DNA from: Pedobacter metabolipauper
Lineage (GTDB): Bacteria; Bacteroidota; Bacteroidia; Sphingobacteriales; Sphingobacteriaceae
Length of the DNA: 64,000 nt
Direction of reading: 5' to 3'
Assembly (NCBI RefSeq): GCF_004362715.1
Contig: NZ_SNYC01000004.1
Coordinates: forward strand, 558,001 to 622,000
Under the pieces are notes generated by a model. That model searched no databases and had not been told where the DNA came from. It was given only the letters and a program-made list of their open reading frames with translations. Made by a program: the position numbers and the translations under genes. Of the stretch, positions 44,457 through 52,622 are shown in pieces (the first letter of the stretch is position 1; each line of letters begins with the position of its first letter).

Positions 44457-46079
44457 ATGAAATATATTAAAATCACTTTCCTCATTGCAATATTGTTTAT
44501 TGCAGGTGGGTGTAAAAAATGGCTGGATGTAAATACGGATCCCGCAACCCCTCAGGTTGCCAAAGCGGAACTCTTTTTATCGCCGATAATTAGCCAGATG
44601 GGAATCAATACAGCGACGGATGGTTATGTTGTTGCTAAATACAATCAAAACATGATGGCACAAGCCGTTACCGATGGCGCCTTGTTGTGGGAGCGTCATG
44701 GCTATGCTTCTGCAAGTGATGTTGGCGGGAACTTATGGAGAATGGTTTACATCAGTTCAGGTACCAACCTGGAAAATATGATCAAAGATGCAGAAAGAGA
44801 TAATAAGTGGACTTATGCGGGTATTGGTTATGCAATTAAAGCCTGGGGCTTTCAGTTGTTAACAGATCAGCACGGGCCTGTTATTCTTGACGAGGCTTTT
44901 ACGCCGAATAAGCTGACTTTTAAATACCAGGACCAGCCTGAAGTATATGCCCGGGTAAGAGAATGGTGTCAAAAGGCTATTGTGTGTTTAAATACACCTG
45001 ATGGCGCAGATTATTCTTCTATTCTTTCTGGCGCCTCCGGAGATTTGATCTATAGGGGAGACCGTGCTAAATGGAAAAAATTTGTGTATGGATTATTGGC
45101 ACAGCAGTATAGCCATTTAATTAATAAACAAGAGTTTGCAGGCTCTTATGCGGATAGCGTAGTTAAGTATTCTGATCTTTCATTTTCAGCTTCGGCCGAT
45201 GATGCAACGATTATGTATGGTGGAAATACGGCTTATGTAAGCGCAACCAATACTGGCGACTCAAATCCTTTAAGCCAAAATTTCGGTCAGATCACCAGCA
45301 CGAGTTATGGCCGGATCGGTCAGCCTGTAGTTGATCTTCTGACTGGTGGTGTTAGGGGAACTCCTGCTGTTGATCCTAAAACTTCTGTTGACCCAAGGCT
45401 TAGCCGGATGATCAATCCAATAGCGACAACCGGAATCTATAAAGGTGTAACTGTTTTATTGGGAGACAACCCAACCATAAAAACGATACCTCATGTGCTT
45501 GGTTCCGTTGCAGGTACTGCTGCGGCTCCGTTTCCTGGTAAGTATATTTTTGCCAATGCAGCGAGGTATCCAATTATGAGCTACGCACAGATCCAATTTG
45601 CTAAAGCAGAAGCTTTATTTATAAAAGGAAACCTGGCTGACGCCTATACCGCTTATAAAAATGGAATTACCGGACATATGGAATTTGTAAATTTATATGG
45701 TAGAAATGGTACTCCGGCTTCAACAGCGATATCTGCTGCAGAAATTACAGCTTATATGGCTTCTGCCGAGGTTGCACAAAATGCAGGTAGTTTAACGATT
45801 GCTGATATTATGCAGCAAAAGTATATTGCACAATGGGGATGGGCACAATCAGAGCAGTGGTGTGATCTTCGTAAGTACCATTATGATGCTACTGTGTTTA
45901 AAACCTATAAGCAACTGGAGACTGGCGACTTTTACGTTAGAAATGGCGGTGCACATTACGCGTATAGAATAAGACCTAGATATAATTCTGAATATATATG
46001 GAACTATGAAGAGCTATTAAAGTGGGGTGGCATAGCAGATAATTACCATACGATTGAAACCTGGTTTACCTTACCTTAA
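44457..46079 (+). CDS. SusD/RagB-family nutrient-binding outer-membrane lipoprotein (cassette 1)
   Basis: The 540-residue lipoprotein (Cys19 in IAGGCKKWLDVNTDP) belongs to the SusD-like_2 branch, which starts WLDVNTDPATPQ and contains AKFAEALF-like PIMSYAQIQFAKAEALF and the QQKYIAQWGW helix. It binds the ligand at the cell surface and forms the lid of the SusC channel. It directly follows its SusC partner and shares the branch of the second cassette's SusD, supporting a duplication. Ligand unknown. Confidence 0.9.
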   Translation: MKYIKITFLIAILFIAGGCKKWLDVNTDPATPQVAKAELFLSPIISQMGINTATDGYVVAKYNQNMMAQAVTDGALLWERHGYASASDVGGNLWRMVYISSGTNLENMIKDAERDNKWTYAGIGYAIKAWGFQLLTDQHGPVILDEAFTPNKLTFKYQDQPEVYARVREWCQKAIVCLNTPDGADYSSILSGASGDLIYRGDRAKWKKFVYGLLAQQYSHLINKQEFAGSYADSVVKYSDLSFSASADDATIMYGGNTAYVSATNTGDSNPLSQNFGQITSTSYGRIGQPVVDLLTGGVRGTPAVDPKTSVDPRLSRMINPIATTGIYKGVTVLLGDNPTIKTIPHVLGSVAGTAAAPFPGKYIFANAARYPIMSYAQIQFAKAEALFIKGNLADAYTAYKNGITGHMEFVNLYGRNGTPASTAISAAEITAYMASAEVAQNAGSLTIADIMQQKYIAQWGWAQSEQWCDLRKYHYDATVFKTYKQLETGDFYVRNGGAHYAYRIRPRYNSEYIWNYEELLKWGGIADNYHTIETWFTLP

Positions 46080-46103
46080 CAATTACGTTTAACTAAAAAG
46101 ATT

Positions 46104-46880
46104 ATGAAAATATTTTCAGCAATTTCTATCCTTTCTCTTCTTATTATTCTTAGTTTCTCGGGATGTGATAAGAATGAGATCAATTATGGCGTGTTTACTA
46201 AAGTTGCCGGTGATCAATCGCTGATCAAGGTAAATTATAATATTGCATTGACGGCAAATCCGGGTGTGCATATAAAAATCAATGGGGAACGGGTAAGCAC
46301 ATTGATTCAAACCCGTTATCCTTATCCGGGCGGCGGATATGGAACCCTGGGTGATTCAAGAGCAGATTACCTGACGGTGAATCCAGGTAACCTGACTGTT
46401 TCTATCGTAATCCCTAAAAAGGGAACGGGTATAGATTCTGTTGAGCTTTTTAAAACCAGTGTTGCTGCGGAGGCGGGTAAGAACTATACCCTGCATGTTA
46501 CCGATACGGCTGCGAATACTAAAAGCCTGTTGACTACTGATGACTTTACCCTGCCGGATACTGCAACCGCGAAATACAGATTTGTTCATTTGATGCCTAA
46601 TGTAGGTGCATTGGATCTATATAACGGACCCACTTTAGTGCAGGCAAATATTAGCTATTTAAATGCAAGTGATTATTTTATCCTTGCAAATAAAGCACCT
46701 ACGGTAAATGTGTGGAGTGTAAGGTTAGCTGGTTCAGCTCCAACATCCACTGCTGTGGCTACCTATACAAGTGCGAGCACGATATTGAACAAGCGTTCTT
46801 ATACGGTCTTTGCTACCGGCTATTCTGGTAGGACTGATGCCGTTCGAAAACCTTATCTCGGATTCTTTTTGATCCGCTAA
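46104..46880 (+). CDS. DUF4397 surface lipoprotein (cassette 1)
   Basis: The 258-residue protein has a lipobox (Cys21 in LSFSGCDKN). Two beta domains follow; the second begins KYRFVHLMPNVGALDLYNGP, the DUF4397 signature (a strand with N..PGA.DLY.NG), and the first contains IKVNYNIALTANPGVHIKINGE. DUF4397 proteins are often encoded after SusC/D pairs and probably help bind ligand at the surface. It starts 24 bp after susD and ends before a terminator at 46911-46939. Confidence 0.78.
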   Translation: MKIFSAISILSLLIILSFSGCDKNEINYGVFTKVAGDQSLIKVNYNIALTANPGVHIKINGERVSTLIQTRYPYPGGGYGTLGDSRADYLTVNPGNLTVSIVIPKKGTGIDSVELFKTSVAAEAGKNYTLHVTDTAANTKSLLTTDDFTLPDTATAKYRFVHLMPNVGALDLYNGPTLVQANISYLNASDYFILANKAPTVNVWSVRLAGSAPTSTAVATYTSASTILNKRSYTVFATGYSGRTDAVRKPYLGFFLIR

Positions 46881-46910
46881 ATACTAAATTCCCCAATGTT
46901 TGTTTCGTTG

Positions 46911-46939
46911 ATCCCCGGCTGTTAGGCCGGGGATTTTTT
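46911..46939 (+). terminator. Intrinsic terminator after cassette 1
   Basis: ATCCCCGGC (46911-46919), a 6-nt loop TGTTAG and GCCGGGGAT (46926-46934) form a 9-bp GC-rich stem followed by T residues to 46939. Confidence 0.9.
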
Positions 46940-47030
46940 ATATCTGCAGTTTTTTATATCTGTTTTTATTGACGGCTTTTGGTTAATAAAGCGAAAAACT
47001 AATAGTTAAACTATTTCGGTTTTATGCTGT

Positions 47031-47060
47031 TTTGTGCAACATTAATTGGTGTTATAACAA
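47031..47060 (+). promoter_or_regulatory. Conserved block A upstream of the second susC
   Basis: TTTGTGCAAC at 47031-47040, then ATTAATTGGTG and TAACAA near 47055-47060, reproduces the block at 41152 with one extra base in the spacing to block B (70 versus 69 bp). Confidence 0.55.
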
Positions 47061-47100
47061 ATAAATAGTTTATAATTTTGAATAATTAGTAGATTTCATT

Positions 47101-47150
47101 TATTATATTTACTAGTACGATGATTTTTTGCATGGATTTGCGTGTTTAAA
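47101..47150 (+). promoter_or_regulatory. Conserved block B with TTGCRTG direct repeat upstream of the second susC
   Basis: TTGCATG (47128-47134) and TTGCGTG (47138-47144) lie 10 bp apart, as in the first cassette. The block ends 49 bp before the susC ATG at 47199. Confidence 0.6.
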
Positions 47151-47198
47151 TCGGGTATAAAAAGAATAAACTTTAGTTCTAATCAAATTTTTGTATTT

Positions 47199-50100
47199 AT
47201 GAAAAAAAGACTACTTACTCTTTTTTTGGGCATTTTTCTCCTGGCAATCCAAGCCATAGCCCAACAAACCACGGTTACCGGAAGGGTAACGGCCTCCGAT
47301 GACGGAGGGCCACTTCCAGGGGTTTCCATAAAAATAAAAGGCACAACAACGGTCGTCCAAACCAGGGCTGATGGGGGTTATTCCATCCAGGTAAATCCCG
47401 GAGCAGTGTTAATCTTTAGTTACATCGGTTATCTTCCACAAGAGAAAGCGGTTGCTGCATCAACTGCAATTAATGTTTCCCTGATTGCTGATAATAAGTC
47501 ACTTAATGAGGTTGTGGTCACCGCGTTTAATATTGCTCAGGACCGGAAATCCATCAACTATGCTTTTCAAAATGTTAAATCAAAGGATATTGAAGAATCC
47601 AGGCAGCAGAATATTGTGAATGCCTTGCAGGGAAAGATTGCAGGGGCTGTGATTACCAGTTCTGGTGGCGGACCGGGAGAGGGTGCCAGTATTATACTAA
47701 GAGGGGGAACATCATTGGATGGCGACAATCAGCCGTTGTTTGTTGTGGATGGCGTTGCGCTGGATAACAGTTCTTTTGTGGAGTCGACCTCGCCTGGTGC
47801 AGGGAGTGCTTTTAACGGGGTCTTGGGAAGGAGTTTAGGTACCGCTAACCGGGCATCTGACATTAACCCCGAAGATATAGAAAGTGTCACTGTTTTAAAA
47901 GGTCCGGCTGCTGCAGCTTTATATGGCGTTAAGGCAGGTAATGGTGCAATCATCATTACCACTAAAAAAGGGAAGACCGGATCTACCAGCGTGGTATATA
48001 ACAACTTGTTTTCCTGGGACAATGTAATGCGGCTGCCTGAAACCCAATCGACCTATAAACAAGGTACGGCTGGTATTTTTGCAGCAACAAGCAGGGACTC
48101 TTACGGTTCTCAGTTTCTGCCTGGTGAAACGATCTATGACAACTTAGGCGACTTCTTTATTACCGGTAAATCGCAAACGCATAACCTAAGTGTTTCTGGC
48201 GGATCGGAAAAGTATACCTTTCGTTTTTCTGCTTCTCATGCAGACCAAACGGGGGTTGTTCCTAAAACGGAATATGGCAAAACATCTGTGCGGCTGGCTG
48301 GTAGTGCCATAGCAAGTGATAAATTCTCGGTTACCGGATCTGCCAATTACTTAAGGAGCACCGGAAGACGGCCATTACAGGGCCCTGGTTTATTTGGCGG
48401 TACGGGAGGATTCCTGGTGAGTATCTTCAACTGGCCTAAAAATGACAACATGAAGGACTACTTAAGTCCGGATGGTAACCGGAGAAGACTGCTGGCCAGT
48501 GTAACCGGTGATATTGACAACCCTTATTTTACGATAGACCGGAATCCGCAAACAGATTCGAACGACCGTTTTTTGGGAACTGCAGGTGCAGAGTATAAGC
48601 CATTGGACTGGTTGAGGCTTAATTATACCCTGGGGACTGACTTTTATACGGAGCGGAACCAAAGTGTTCGTGCGGTTGGTACTTCTCTGCCCAATAACCA
48701 GAATGGTGGAATAGGCCATACGGTGAACTCTTTTCAGAGTATTACCTCCAATCTGATCCTTACCGCTGAAAAAACCTTTGGTGATTTCAGCACGTCTTTA
48801 ATATTGGGTAATGCAATTGATCAAACTAAATTCTCTACGGTAGATTATCTGGGCCTGATCTTTCAGAATCCTGATTTTATCAGTATCAACAATACTGTTA
48901 ACCGAAGTCTTGTTCAGCGTAATTCTACCAAAAGGATCATTGGTGCTTTTGGAAGTTTCAATGCCGACTGGAAAAAGACCATATTTTTGAACATTACTGG
49001 ACGTAATGACTGGTCGTCTACGCTACCAACCAAGAACAGGTCCTTCTTTTATCCATCTGTTAGTATAGGTTATGAATTTACAAAGACGCTTAAACTGGAG
49101 AGTGATAGCTGGCTGACCTATGGAAAGATCCGGCTTTCTTATGCCGATGTGGGTAAGGATACTGCTCCATACCGAATTGAATCTCCTTTGCAGGCCAATA
49201 CATTTATTGGGGGAGGTTTCCGTTATGGCTTTTTTGGCAATAATCCGGAACTGATGCCTGAAACCAGGAGATCTTATGAAGTTGGCTTAGATTTACAGTT
49301 CTTAAAAAACAGGATCCGGCTGGATGCTACCCTGTACAGTGATAAGACCATTGACCAGATCATTGCACCGCGGGTTAGCCAGGCTACCGGATTTATCCTT
49401 CAATATATCAATGGCGGATCTGTTCAGAACAAAGGTATTGAGCTGATGTTATCCGGAACCCCTGTTCAGACCAAAGATTTTACCTGGGATGTGAACTTTA
49501 ACTTTGCCCGGAATTTAAATGAGGTACTGGCACTGCCATTCCCTTTAACCATTTTAAGAAATTCGGATGCTTCGATCATCAATGTTGCGGAGGGCGCTTC
49601 TTATCCGGGCAAGTCGTTAACCTCGATCAGTGCAACGGATTACATCCGGGATCCGCAGGGCAGGATCATTATTGATGCGAATGGTTACCCTACTTTTAAT
49701 ACCTTATTTTCTTATGGCGGCGACCGCGCACCAAAATTCACCCTGGGATTGAACAATTCCTTCCGGTATAAGAATGCCGAATTGAGTTTCCTGATTGATA
49801 TCCGTAAGGGTGGTGATGTGATCAATGGCAATGAATGGGAATTGGTTCGGAGCGGTTTAAGCAAGCAAACTGAAGAACGCGGTAAACAAGTTGTGTTTGA
49901 AGGGGTTGTTCAAAATGCTGACGGAAGCTTTAGCACAAATACAAAAGCGGTGGAGCTTACCCAGGGATATTATGAAAATAACCTTGCTGCAGTAGGTACT
50001 GCTTTTATTGAAGATGGTTCCTGGATCCGTCTGCGCACGGTCACGCTTAATTATACGCTGAATAAAAAGTATTTGCCGAAGGTATTTTCCAATGTAAACC

Positions 50101-50267
50101 TGTTTATAACTGGCCGTAACCTGGTTCTGTTTACCAACTATTCCGGAATTGATCCTGAGGTTGGTGTTTCTGGTGCAGGTGTTCGCGGTGGCGGATCTGC
50201 CGGTTTGGATTATGGTGGTGTGCCTAGTCGCAGAGGTTTTGATTTGGGTTTAAAAGTTGGATTTTAG
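47199..50267 (+). CDS. SusC/RagA-family TonB-dependent outer-membrane transporter (cassette 2)
   Basis: The 1022-residue protein has a signal peptide (KKRLLTLFLGIFLLAIQAIAQ), a regulatory-like domain TTVTGRVTASDDGGPLPGVS, the linker KSLNEVVVTAFN, a plug with IILRGGTSLDGDNQPLFVVDG and VLKGPAAAALYGV, and a barrel ending in FDLGLKVGF. It is clearly paralogous to the first SusC but diverged along most of its length, so the ligand may differ. Codon 1 is ATG 47199. SusD follows 13 bp later. A frame from GTG 47142 is rejected because it precedes the signal peptide. Confidence 0.93.
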   Translation: MKKRLLTLFLGIFLLAIQAIAQQTTVTGRVTASDDGGPLPGVSIKIKGTTTVVQTRADGGYSIQVNPGAVLIFSYIGYLPQEKAVAASTAINVSLIADNKSLNEVVVTAFNIAQDRKSINYAFQNVKSKDIEESRQQNIVNALQGKIAGAVITSSGGGPGEGASIILRGGTSLDGDNQPLFVVDGVALDNSSFVESTSPGAGSAFNGVLGRSLGTANRASDINPEDIESVTVLKGPAAAALYGVKAGNGAIIITTKKGKTGSTSVVYNNLFSWDNVMRLPETQSTYKQGTAGIFAATSRDSYGSQFLPGETIYDNLGDFFITGKSQTHNLSVSGGSEKYTFRFSASHADQTGVVPKTEYGKTSVRLAGSAIASDKFSVTGSANYLRSTGRRPLQGPGLFGGTGGFLVSIFNWPKNDNMKDYLSPDGNRRRLLASVTGDIDNPYFTIDRNPQTDSNDRFLGTAGAEYKPLDWLRLNYTLGTDFYTERNQSVRAVGTSLPNNQNGGIGHTVNSFQSITSNLILTAEKTFGDFSTSLILGNAIDQTKFSTVDYLGLIFQNPDFISINNTVNRSLVQRNSTKRIIGAFGSFNADWKKTIFLNITGRNDWSSTLPTKNRSFFYPSVSIGYEFTKTLKLESDSWLTYGKIRLSYADVGKDTAPYRIESPLQANTFIGGGFRYGFFGNNPELMPETRRSYEVGLDLQFLKNRIRLDATLYSDKTIDQIIAPRVSQATGFILQYINGGSVQNKGIELMLSGTPVQTKDFTWDVNFNFARNLNEVLALPFPLTILRNSDASIINVAEGASYPGKSLTSISATDYIRDPQGRIIIDANGYPTFNTLFSYGGDRAPKFTLGLNNSFRYKNAELSFLIDIRKGGDVINGNEWELVRSGLSKQTEERGKQVVFEGVVQNADGSFSTNTKAVELTQGYYENNLAAVGTAFIEDGSWIRLRTVTLNYTLNKKYLPKVFSNVNLFITGRNLVLFTNYSGIDPEVGVSGAGVRGGGSAGLDYGGVPSRRGFDLGLKVGF

Positions 50268-50280
50268 TTAATAGAAGATC

Positions 50281-51774
50281 ATGAAGAAATTTATAATATA
50301 TACAGCAGCTGTTATTTCACTTTTAGGGATCTCATCCTGTGAAAAGGGTTTTTTGGATGTAAATACCGATCCAAACAACCCGACAGAAACTACGCCTAAT
50401 TTTTTACTGCCGAGCATCATCGCCAATGGTCTGGCCATGCAGGGTTATGAGTCTTACCAGCTTACCGGTCTGCTAACGCAGAATATAGGAAGGCGGGCTG
50501 CGCCTAACAGTGGGGTAGAACAATATTTTCTGGCTGCCAATGTGCGTCCTTTCCAGGATACCTATCAGATTGTTGGAGCCAACATCGGTCCGATGATCAG
50601 TATTGCACAGCAAGAAGGTTCTCCGTATTATGTAGGTGCCGGAAAAATCATGTATGCCATGATCCTGGCCCATGCCACTGATTTGCTGGGTGATATTCCA
50701 TATTCTGAGGCCTTTCAGCCTGCACTGACCATTTCTCCGAAGTATGATAGTCAGGAGGATATTTATAAAGCGGTCAACCAGCTTTTAGACGAGGGTGTTG
50801 TTGAACTTCAAAAACCTGCAAGCAGTAACAGCCGGGCCTTTTATATCACAACGCCCAGTATAAGCGGTGACATTCTATACAAAGGGGTTACGGCCAGCTG
50901 GATCAAACTGGCCTATTCTATTAAGGCGAGGCAAGCCAATCACCTGACTAAAAAAGCATCGTACGATGGCAATGCGATCCTGACCTTAATTGATAAGGGA
51001 ATAACATCTAACACGGAAGATGCACAGTTGCAATACCAGGCGGTTACCAGTACGGTGTTAAACTCTACCAATGTTTTAGGGCCTACTCGTAATAATATGT
51101 CTGCCTTAACCTACGGGCGTTATTTTATTGAGATGCTGAATGGAAAAAACCTGCTTGGTAATGAGGCGTTACCCGATGATCCGAGGTTTCCTATTATGGC
51201 CGCTGCCGGAAGTACCGGTACACAACCTGGAGCAAATAATGCACAGGCACTTGGAACTGGGATCGTTTCTGATTTTTATACCAGCTGGTATGGTCTGGAT
51301 TTGGGTGTTTTGCCGGTGTTGACTAACGCCGAAGTGCGGTTTATTGAAGCGGAGGCTGCCTTTAGGGCCGGTGCGGCGACAAGGGATCGGGCCTATGCCG
51401 CTTATATTGCCGGGATCAGGGCACATATGGATAAGATTGGTGTAGCTGCCGCAGCCAGAGACCTGTATATTGCTTCGCCAGCTGTTGCACAAAGTGCGGC
51501 TGCCTTAACGCTTAAAAATATCATGGAGCAGAAATACATTGCCTTGTTTATGAATCCGGAGAGTTGGGCAGATATGCGGAAACTGGATTATGATCCAACT
51601 ATCTATACTGGGTTTTACTATCCGGTAGGGGCGAATCCAAATGCAAAGAACCTGTATCCAAGGCGAACGTTATATCCGCTGACAGAGATCCAGCTGAACC
51701 CTGCAGAAGTTGAAAAACAAGGTGCCAATGCACCTGATTATTTACTTAAACCACTATGGTGGAACCAACCTTAA
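50281..51774 (+). CDS. SusD/RagB-family nutrient-binding outer-membrane lipoprotein (cassette 2)
   Basis: The 497-residue lipoprotein (Cys20 in LGISSCEKGFLDVNTDP) is of the same SusD-like_2 branch as the first. Features include ATDLLGDIPYSEAFQP, ASWIKLAYSIKAR, VRFIEAEAAFRAGA and MEQKYIALFMNPESWADMRKLDYDP, typical of the helical TPR-like core. It starts 13 bp after its SusC and precedes a small lipoprotein by 15 bp. Confidence 0.9.
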   Translation: MKKFIIYTAAVISLLGISSCEKGFLDVNTDPNNPTETTPNFLLPSIIANGLAMQGYESYQLTGLLTQNIGRRAAPNSGVEQYFLAANVRPFQDTYQIVGANIGPMISIAQQEGSPYYVGAGKIMYAMILAHATDLLGDIPYSEAFQPALTISPKYDSQEDIYKAVNQLLDEGVVELQKPASSNSRAFYITTPSISGDILYKGVTASWIKLAYSIKARQANHLTKKASYDGNAILTLIDKGITSNTEDAQLQYQAVTSTVLNSTNVLGPTRNNMSALTYGRYFIEMLNGKNLLGNEALPDDPRFPIMAAAGSTGTQPGANNAQALGTGIVSDFYTSWYGLDLGVLPVLTNAEVRFIEAEAAFRAGAATRDRAYAAYIAGIRAHMDKIGVAAAARDLYIASPAVAQSAAALTLKNIMEQKYIALFMNPESWADMRKLDYDPTIYTGFYYPVGANPNAKNLYPRRTLYPLTEIQLNPAEVEKQGANAPDYLLKPLWWNQP

Positions 51775-51789
51775 CTAATTCGAATTGCT

Positions 51790-52233
51790 ATGAAAAAGAT
51801 AACCGTTTTATACCTGGTATTGTTGTTTGCAAGTGTGCTTTGTGCTTGCGACCGTACTGAAGATCCAATTTACGAGAAGCTTTCTGACAATCGTTTCCCA
51901 GTCATCTTTGCGAACACCAATTTTGTGACCCCCTCTGTTCCAACAGGGGGTTTCGTTAAGGGAACTGCATTAAAGATTGAGTTTAATTTTGTGAAGACTG
52001 ATCCCATTAAAGAGATCCAGTTCTATGAGAAGCTTGGGACGGCAGATTCTGTGCTGATCTCAAAGTCGGATTATGCACCTGCTTTCTCTGCATCGAAGGG
52101 CTGCGATACGCTGATCTACAATTATATAGTGCCTTCTGCCCCTGCTTCCGGAACGTCTGTTGTTTTTAGGGGAAGGGTTGTGAATGTGAACGGGCTAACA
52201 AAAGACAGGACTTTTACTTATCTGATTAAGTGA
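51790..52233 (+). CDS. Small lipoprotein closing SusC/D cassette 2
   Basis: The 147-residue protein has a lipobox (Cys20 in ASVLCACDRT) and a beta-rich mature part with LKIEFNFVKTDPIKEIQFYEKLG and VVFRGRVVNVNGLTKDRTFTYLIK, which looks like an immunoglobulin- or fibronectin-like fold. I do not recognise a named family. Its place after susD is analogous to that of the DUF4397 gene in the first cassette, so a surface ligand-binding role is plausible. Confidence 0.6.
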   Translation: MKKITVLYLVLLFASVLCACDRTEDPIYEKLSDNRFPVIFANTNFVTPSVPTGGFVKGTALKIEFNFVKTDPIKEIQFYEKLGTADSVLISKSDYAPAFSASKGCDTLIYNYIVPSAPASGTSVVFRGRVVNVNGLTKDRTFTYLIK

Positions 52234-52302
52234 TGGTGCAGTGCTTAAAGGCGTCTTAAAAGATTAAGATGCCTTTAAGCTGTTTTATATTCGCATTTTT
52301 CC

Positions 52303-52310
52303 TACTTTTG
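52303..52310 (+). promoter_or_regulatory. Putative -7 box TACTTTTG
   Basis: TACTTTTG at 52303-52310 matches TAnnTTTG exactly and ends 18 nt before the ATG at 52329. The -33 element is not clear. Confidence 0.4.
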
Positions 52311-52328
52311 CAAGCAAAGCATACATTC

Positions 52329-52544
52329 ATGGCAAGTTTTACTCTTACTCCTGAAACCTGGCAAAAGGTTAAAATCAAATTTCTTAGGAAATACCGCGAC
52401 CTTGCACAGGTGAATCTTTCTTTTGCGCCCGGTCAGGAAGACCAGTTGGTAGAACAACTTATGGGATTGGTAAAAAGAGACCGCGATTACGTTGAATTTA
52501 CGATCAAAAAAGCACTTGCTGACGCTGATGGCAACAGGTTATAA
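52329..52544 (+). CDS. Small CsbD-like protein
   Basis: The 71-residue protein (MASFTLTPETWQKVKIKFLRKYRDL) has the pattern of small Bacteroidota proteins annotated as CsbD-like: a WxxVKxKFxxKY helix, a polar turn, and a second helix GQEDQLVEQLMGLVKRDRDYVEFTIKKAL. No enzymatic motif is present. A frame opening at 52269 adds a non-conserved hydrophobic stretch that overlaps the promoter box, so ATG 52329 is preferred. CsbD proteins are stress-induced in other bacteria; this assignment is by resemblance only. Confidence 0.5.
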   Translation: MASFTLTPETWQKVKIKFLRKYRDLAQVNLSFAPGQEDQLVEQLMGLVKRDRDYVEFTIKKALADADGNRL

Positions 52545-52622
52545 GTAATAAAACTGAGACCTTGTTTAATTGCTTTTAAACGCAATTTTTTTTAAGTTTA
52601 CTTTTCAACAGATTCGTGAACG

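Larger units (their letters stand above)
46881..47198 (+). other. Intergenic region between the two SusC/D cassettes: terminator plus promoter of cassette 2
   Basis: The left part contains an intrinsic terminator (46911-46939). The right part contains conserved blocks A (47031-47060) and B (47101-47150), and a -7-like TAATTTTG at 47073-47080 preceded by TTG (47046-47048) at an unusually long 24 bp. No gene is seen. The second cassette therefore has its own promoter rather than depending on the first. Confidence 0.65.
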
